From NCBI GenBank assembly GCA_001051155.2, contig JYIP02000003.1, positions 1,488,001-1,552,000 on the forward strand: a DNA stretch of 64,000 nucleotides, in the 5' to 3' direction. Position 1 is the stretch's first letter; the number at the start of each line of letters is the position of its first letter. Positions 59,650 through 64,000 of this stretch are shown here, piece after piece. The position numbers were made by a program, and so were the translations under genes. This DNA comes from Chrysoporthe austroafricana. Lineage: Eukaryota > Ascomycota > Sordariomycetes > Diaporthales > Cryphonectriaceae. The notes below the pieces were generated by a model that worked only from the letters and a program-made list of their open reading frames with translations, was not told the origin of the DNA and did no database searches.

Positions 59650-62246
59650 ATGTCTGTATCGCAGAATTCTTCTGAATCTCATGGTGATCACGACGTCTCA
59701 CCTCGCGAGACTTTAGTACAGACCAGCCCTTTAGCTCCAAGTCGCTCATCGAGCATTGATGAGTCCAACATCTCTGCCCCGTCAACGAACATTCCTGTTC
59801 TTGACCCAGATGCGGACAACATATCAGCCCAGGTCACCAGTTCGGCCACCGAATTGAGAGGCGAGGCAAGTCTTGCGGGTCCAACTATCCCACAGTCTCT
59901 CTTCGCTGCTGCACACGTCGACACCGAAGGCACTTTGCGCAGCCATCTCTCGCACCAACAAACCTTAGGAACACTGAGTCCATCCTCGACTGTCCATCCC
60001 TCCATGACTACGAGCAGAACACTAAAAAAGACCATTACGTCTCAAGTCACCCTTGTTGCCTCGAAGACCCCTGCCCAGCCGCCTGAAGGTTGTTTTCAGA
60101 AGATAAAGGTCACTGCAGAACGGGCATACTATGATTATTGGTTGCAGATATCAATGATCGGCCTTGCAATCCTAGGATTTCTCGCCGCGATTGCACATCA
60201 TTTGTACAATTCGAGTCTTGATGGCCGCGGAGTCAACGGTGATACCCAATGGCCTCCGAGATACGGCAGCGCCCTATCGTTCTTTGTAAAGGCAATGTTG
60301 ATTGCGTCAGTTCAGGTGGCATACAAGCAGCAGGCTTGGGTAAGAATCTTATCCTAGCATCGTGGACCCCGTCAGCTTGTTATACGAAGCTAATACTGAT
60401 TTCACAGCTTGCTGTCAAGAAAAGAGCCTTGAAGGTTTCGACTCTAGACGCAATTTTTTCCGTGAGTACATGTTCAATATTGGAGACGTCAATGCTTTAG
60501 TATAGATTGGTCTTCATTGCTCACTTGTTTCTTTTGTAAAGGTCTATTATGATCCATTTCAATTCGCCGATTTCGAATTTTTGTTCAGAACCTGGTTACC
60601 TGCGCTACTTGCCATCGTGTCATGGTATGAACACACCTTTGCACTGAACTTTTGAAGCAATTACTAAAACAGTTTTACCTTGAACCTTTAAGGGCACTGC
60701 CATTGTGTGCTATTGCATCACCATCCACGCTGACATCCACCGGCGGGTTTGAAACGACTATCACTAGTTGTCCTAATATTCCTGTGATGAATTTCAGCCG
60801 GGAGATTGGATACACCCTTGATGAGGACGAAGACAACCTGTCTGGCCTAGCAAACTGGAACATTAGAGTTGACGGCGAGTATATTTATGACCAGCCGTCG
60901 CCCGAGCTGGAGCGCCTCTTTGAGCTCTCATCACTGTCCACCACAGGGCCAATTGAACCTAGCAATCCCTGCCCTGCTGGCACAAATTGCACCTACACCT
61001 CCTCATTCTTCGCTCCCGCCTACGGGTGTGAAGAAAGAGATGAGTTTGGCGGACCGTATCAACAAGTCAGCAAATCCGACATGGCGCCACTAGGCCCTCT
61101 GCTCTACGCTAGCTATTCTTCTCTCCCTATGGGTCCCGAAGATGACGATGGGGCACCACTCATATGGGCTAACATGAGCGAACTGGATCCAAATGACCCA
61201 GAGATAGGCGTCTTCACGGGGTTGCCCTCTCTGTGGCTGGGTTGGTCAACAGGGACTCCAAACGCCAAGAATCTATGGGGCAACCTGACAACGCATATTA
61301 CGGAGTGTCGTACGTCTTGCCCCGAGACCACCTGACTCGATAAGCCAAAGGCTGACTCGAGAAGCCTATAACACCGATTAAGGAGTCAAAACCAGCTGAC
61401 AAAATTCCACAGGTATGTACAACGCGACTTATACATTCGACATCACCTGGGTCAATGGTCAGATGAGCATTGTCAACAGTGAGACACAGCTTCACAATCT
61501 GCTTCTCCCTGGCGGCAGCACAAAGAGCCCTAATGCTACGGACTACCTGGAGTTTGGGTAAGCTCATAAGATAACAATGACGGTAGTCTTTTGAATCACA
61601 GTACTGACAATTTGTAAGTTCATATCACGCGACAGGCTGGCTGCTTCGGGACCTCCTTAGCGGAAACGTCACCCTGGCCAACGAGAGTGACCCGTCAACA
61701 GAATATGCCATCACCTGGACCAAGACAACCCAGACGACCCTCCTCAACACGTCGACACAGTTGCCAGCTGACGGAGATGACATGGCAGCAGCTGTGGGAG
61801 ATCTGTACCGTGAAGTCTTCTTCTCGATGATGTCCGATACGGACCTGCATGACAGGCAGCTCAGCACCATACAATGTACGGTCACGACGTCCATGCAGGT
61901 GTGGAAATATGAGCCCTTCTGGCTCGTCATGCCATACGCTATCGCCGTCGGCGTGACGTTCCTTACACTGCTCGTCGGGATGCACGGGTTCATCAAGAAC
62001 GGCTATGCCGCCGACGCGAGCTTCAGCACGTTCGTCACGACATCGCGTAGTAGGGATCTGGATGTGCTGTCTAAGGGGTCGTGTCTTGGTCACTGGCCCA
62101 AGGAAAGACAACTAATGGAATCAAGACTGAAGTTTGGCGAGATCGAGACGGACGGCCCGAACCCACATGCTGCGTTTGCATTCCCGGAGAATGTCAAAGG
62201 GTTTGATAAGAGGAAGCAGTACATTCAGAAATCTTTCAGGCAGTAA
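59650..62246 (+). CDS. Large polytopic membrane protein with a glycosylated loop
   Basis: Six exons (59650-60339, 60408-60461, 60542-60624, 60693-61309, 61413-61557, 61619-62246) give 738 residues with agreeing phases. The N-terminal 150 residues are Ser/Thr-rich and disordered. Membrane segments include MIGLAILGFLAAIAHHLY, LSFFVKAMLIASVQVAY, WLPALLAIVSWALPLC and, near the C-terminus, FWLVMPYAIAVGVTFLTLL. Between them is a long loop with many N-glycosylation sequons (NMS, NLT, NAT, NVT, NES) and several Cys (NPCPAGTNC), so that part likely faces the outside or lumen. I recall similar uncharacterised proteins in Pezizomycotina; no catalytic motif is seen. Confidence 0.85.
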
Positions 62247-62468
62247 GGTTATGGCCCAAGGAGGTCCGTGATTTACTCGGAGTTGATGAGTTCCAGAGGG
62301 AGACTTAACGGGTTTGCTACGGGCGGGGGACAGGAGCTAGGACGTTTTGATACAAGCTTTCTAAGGGTTTCGTTACACTGAGATGTCAGCTTTCATCACG
62401 ATCGCTATACGCGCGAGCTATTTCTTTTGACAAGCGCCTATTTCTCACTGCCTCCTCCGTGCCTGAAC

Positions 62469-63411
62469 CTATTTATGAAGCTGGCCACCGTTCTTCTCCT
62501 TCATCAACTTCTCCTGATTCTTCCACATGCGCCGGAATATAATAGCACCCCAAAGCTGCGCCACACTGAACATAACATGCAGGATCGGAGTGACCACCTT
62601 GAATGGCAAAGTCCATCGGTCCCAAAGCCCACCAAAAAGCCACATAACAACGGCTGTCTCCATCGTGGTGCCAGCGATTTCCGTGAAGCATGCGGCGCGA
62701 AAGACTCGAACAAGGAATGCGTGATCTTTAGGATATATACGGTATAGGATGATGGCAAGGTGAGGCCAGAACTCCGCAATGACGTCGAAACCGCCTGTAG
62801 CAGATGTAAGCAATGTTTGCTCTCTGTCAAGATGTCCTGGCAGAATGCTGATGACACTCACCCCATACGAAACACAGGATAAACTCAATTGTCGCGTCCA
62901 CCTCCTGCTCAAAATCCAAACTAATAGCCACGGCCGTCTGTGCAATCACAATTGCCCCGACATGGTGCGCTGAGCTGATGGGCGAGATGCTAGGCCGGTA
63001 AAACAGCTCGAAGACGTACATCGAGATGAACAGCTGCGAACAAACCACCAGCACATCGCCCATTGTAACCTTCCCGCCTTTCCCGTCAAACGACGAGTGC
63101 ATTGTCGCTGAGCCAAAGGCGACCGCGATGAACGGATAGGAGGCGGCGATGAGAAGGACGATCTTGATCAGCCCCGCGACGTGATGGTTCACGAATCCGC
63201 GGCGAACCGCCTCGTTCCTCATGCCGGCGTATCTCTCGCCATAAAGCCGGTTCATCAAGAGGCCTTCGAAGAGGTAGAAACGTACGATAAACACGACGAC
63301 GAGACAGATGGTCAGAATGAGGCCACTATATGGTGCAAGAGATGAGACGGACTCATTGACGATGACATCTACGTGAGGATGGCCTGCGCCAGGCCAGGGG
63401 TGCCCGGCCAT
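62469..63411 (-). CDS. TLC-like multi-pass membrane protein
   Basis: Two exons (62862-63411, 62469-62794) joined by a 67-nt GT-AG intron give 291 residues. It has about seven hydrophobic segments and a conserved SSAHHVGA motif at about residues 146-153, reminiscent of the HH region of TLC (TRAM-LAG1-CLN8) domains. KVTMGDVLVVCSQLFISMY and FWPHLAIILYRIYPKDH are strongly conserved-looking. TLC proteins act in ceramide synthesis, lipid sensing or translocation, but this assignment is by motif only. The gene is convergent with the 738-residue membrane protein, 222 bp away. The chosen ATG at 63411 is the first in frame. Confidence 0.75.
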
Positions 63412-64000
63412 GGTGACAGGTGATTGCGGTGGTGGCTGTTGTTGTTGATGACGAGCGGTGTGAAGGAGATGGTGGCGACCTTGAGGAGAGATCGACTGCA
63501 ACGTCGTTTGCAACTCCGGAAGTGAAACTGTACCACGGCAAACAAATTAAGCAGGGAGCCGGCTCCGCGTCACGGCTGGAGTTGACGTAGCTCGCTTTGA
63601 AGGGAGAGTGTGAGACGGACGCCGGCACATATCTGTGAAAAGATTTAGGCCCGTAGCTTCCCGCGATAGCTACAGAGCAGTATTTAAAGGAAAGCGCAAG
63701 TGATAGGTCATACACGAGGCGCGCACGAGAATACATACTGAGTACCTAGTCGAGGGGTAGTGTCGGGAAAGTCAAGCATAAACGCCAGCGCACCCCCTGA
63801 AATGAAGTGGATTCCAGTTTCTAGATTCAGCTGCCAGATGAGGCGGAAGAGGTCAAGACACCGGATCAGGCGGCATCGCACTCAGTCATGAGTTACGGCT
63901 AACGAGGCCTCAGCGCGCGCCCGTGCCTAGCTAAGTAAGTCAACGGATTTCTATTGTTGTCACACCTTATTGTTCGATAGGGGTCCAGTGCCTGAATTGG
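63412..64000. other. Upstream region of the TLC-like gene
   Basis: Promoter side of the last gene. Open frames here are short and unrecognised; the window ends without another supported gene. Confidence 0.5.

Overview
The window reads as nuclear DNA of a filamentous ascomycete (Pezizomycotina, most likely Sordariomycetes). The genes are split by introns of about 47-172 nt with fungal signals (GTRNGT donors, CTRAC branch points). The gene content is typically fungal: a Zn2Cys6 regulator, a three-domain multicopper oxidase, an AA9 polysaccharide monooxygenase, a KDM4-type JmjN/JmjC/ePHD demethylase and a CHIP5-type methyltransferase-like protein. I cannot name the species. No bacterial, viral or organellar segment, no complete transposon and no polyketide or non-ribosomal peptide synthase was seen. 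Exon joins were worked out by hand from reading frame, splice signals and remembered family motifs; none was tested against RNA or a database.

Layout. 0-9 kb: a secreted type-B carboxylesterase (-), a RidA-family gene (-) and a seven-exon CoA-transferase family III (CaiB/BaiF) gene (+). 10.6-14.2 kb: a short-chain dehydrogenase (+), a decayed nucleotidyltransferase-like pseudogene (+) and a Gln/Asn-rich single-pass membrane protein (-). 14.1-18.2 kb: a gene-poor stretch ending in a small secreted cysteine-containing protein (+). 19-33.6 kb, all on the minus strand: the KDM4-type demethylase, a nine-exon multicopper oxidase and a large conserved hypothetical protein. 36-41 kb: a Zn2Cys6 factor (+), divergent from that hypothetical gene, then a secreted acid phosphatase-like phosphoesterase (+). 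41.9-51 kb: a surface-protein-like gene (-), a CHIP5-like protein (+), an AAA+ ATPase (-) and a Tle1-like DUF2235 hydrolase (-). 52.7-63.4 kb: a polytopic membrane protein (+), an AA9 LPMO (+), a 738-residue membrane protein (+) and, convergent with it, a TLC-like membrane protein (-).

Nothing suggests a single pathway. The carboxylesterase, LPMO, multicopper oxidase, phosphatase and small secreted protein fit an outward-facing plant-associated or saprotrophic lifestyle, but this is inference.

The most unusual signal is in splicing. Of about 43 introns modelled, four need GC-AG boundaries to keep conserved frames open. One more, at 50148-50199 in the Tle1-like gene, fits best as an AT-AC intron (ATAAGT donor, TACTAAC branch site, AC end), in the same transcript as one of the GC-AG introns.
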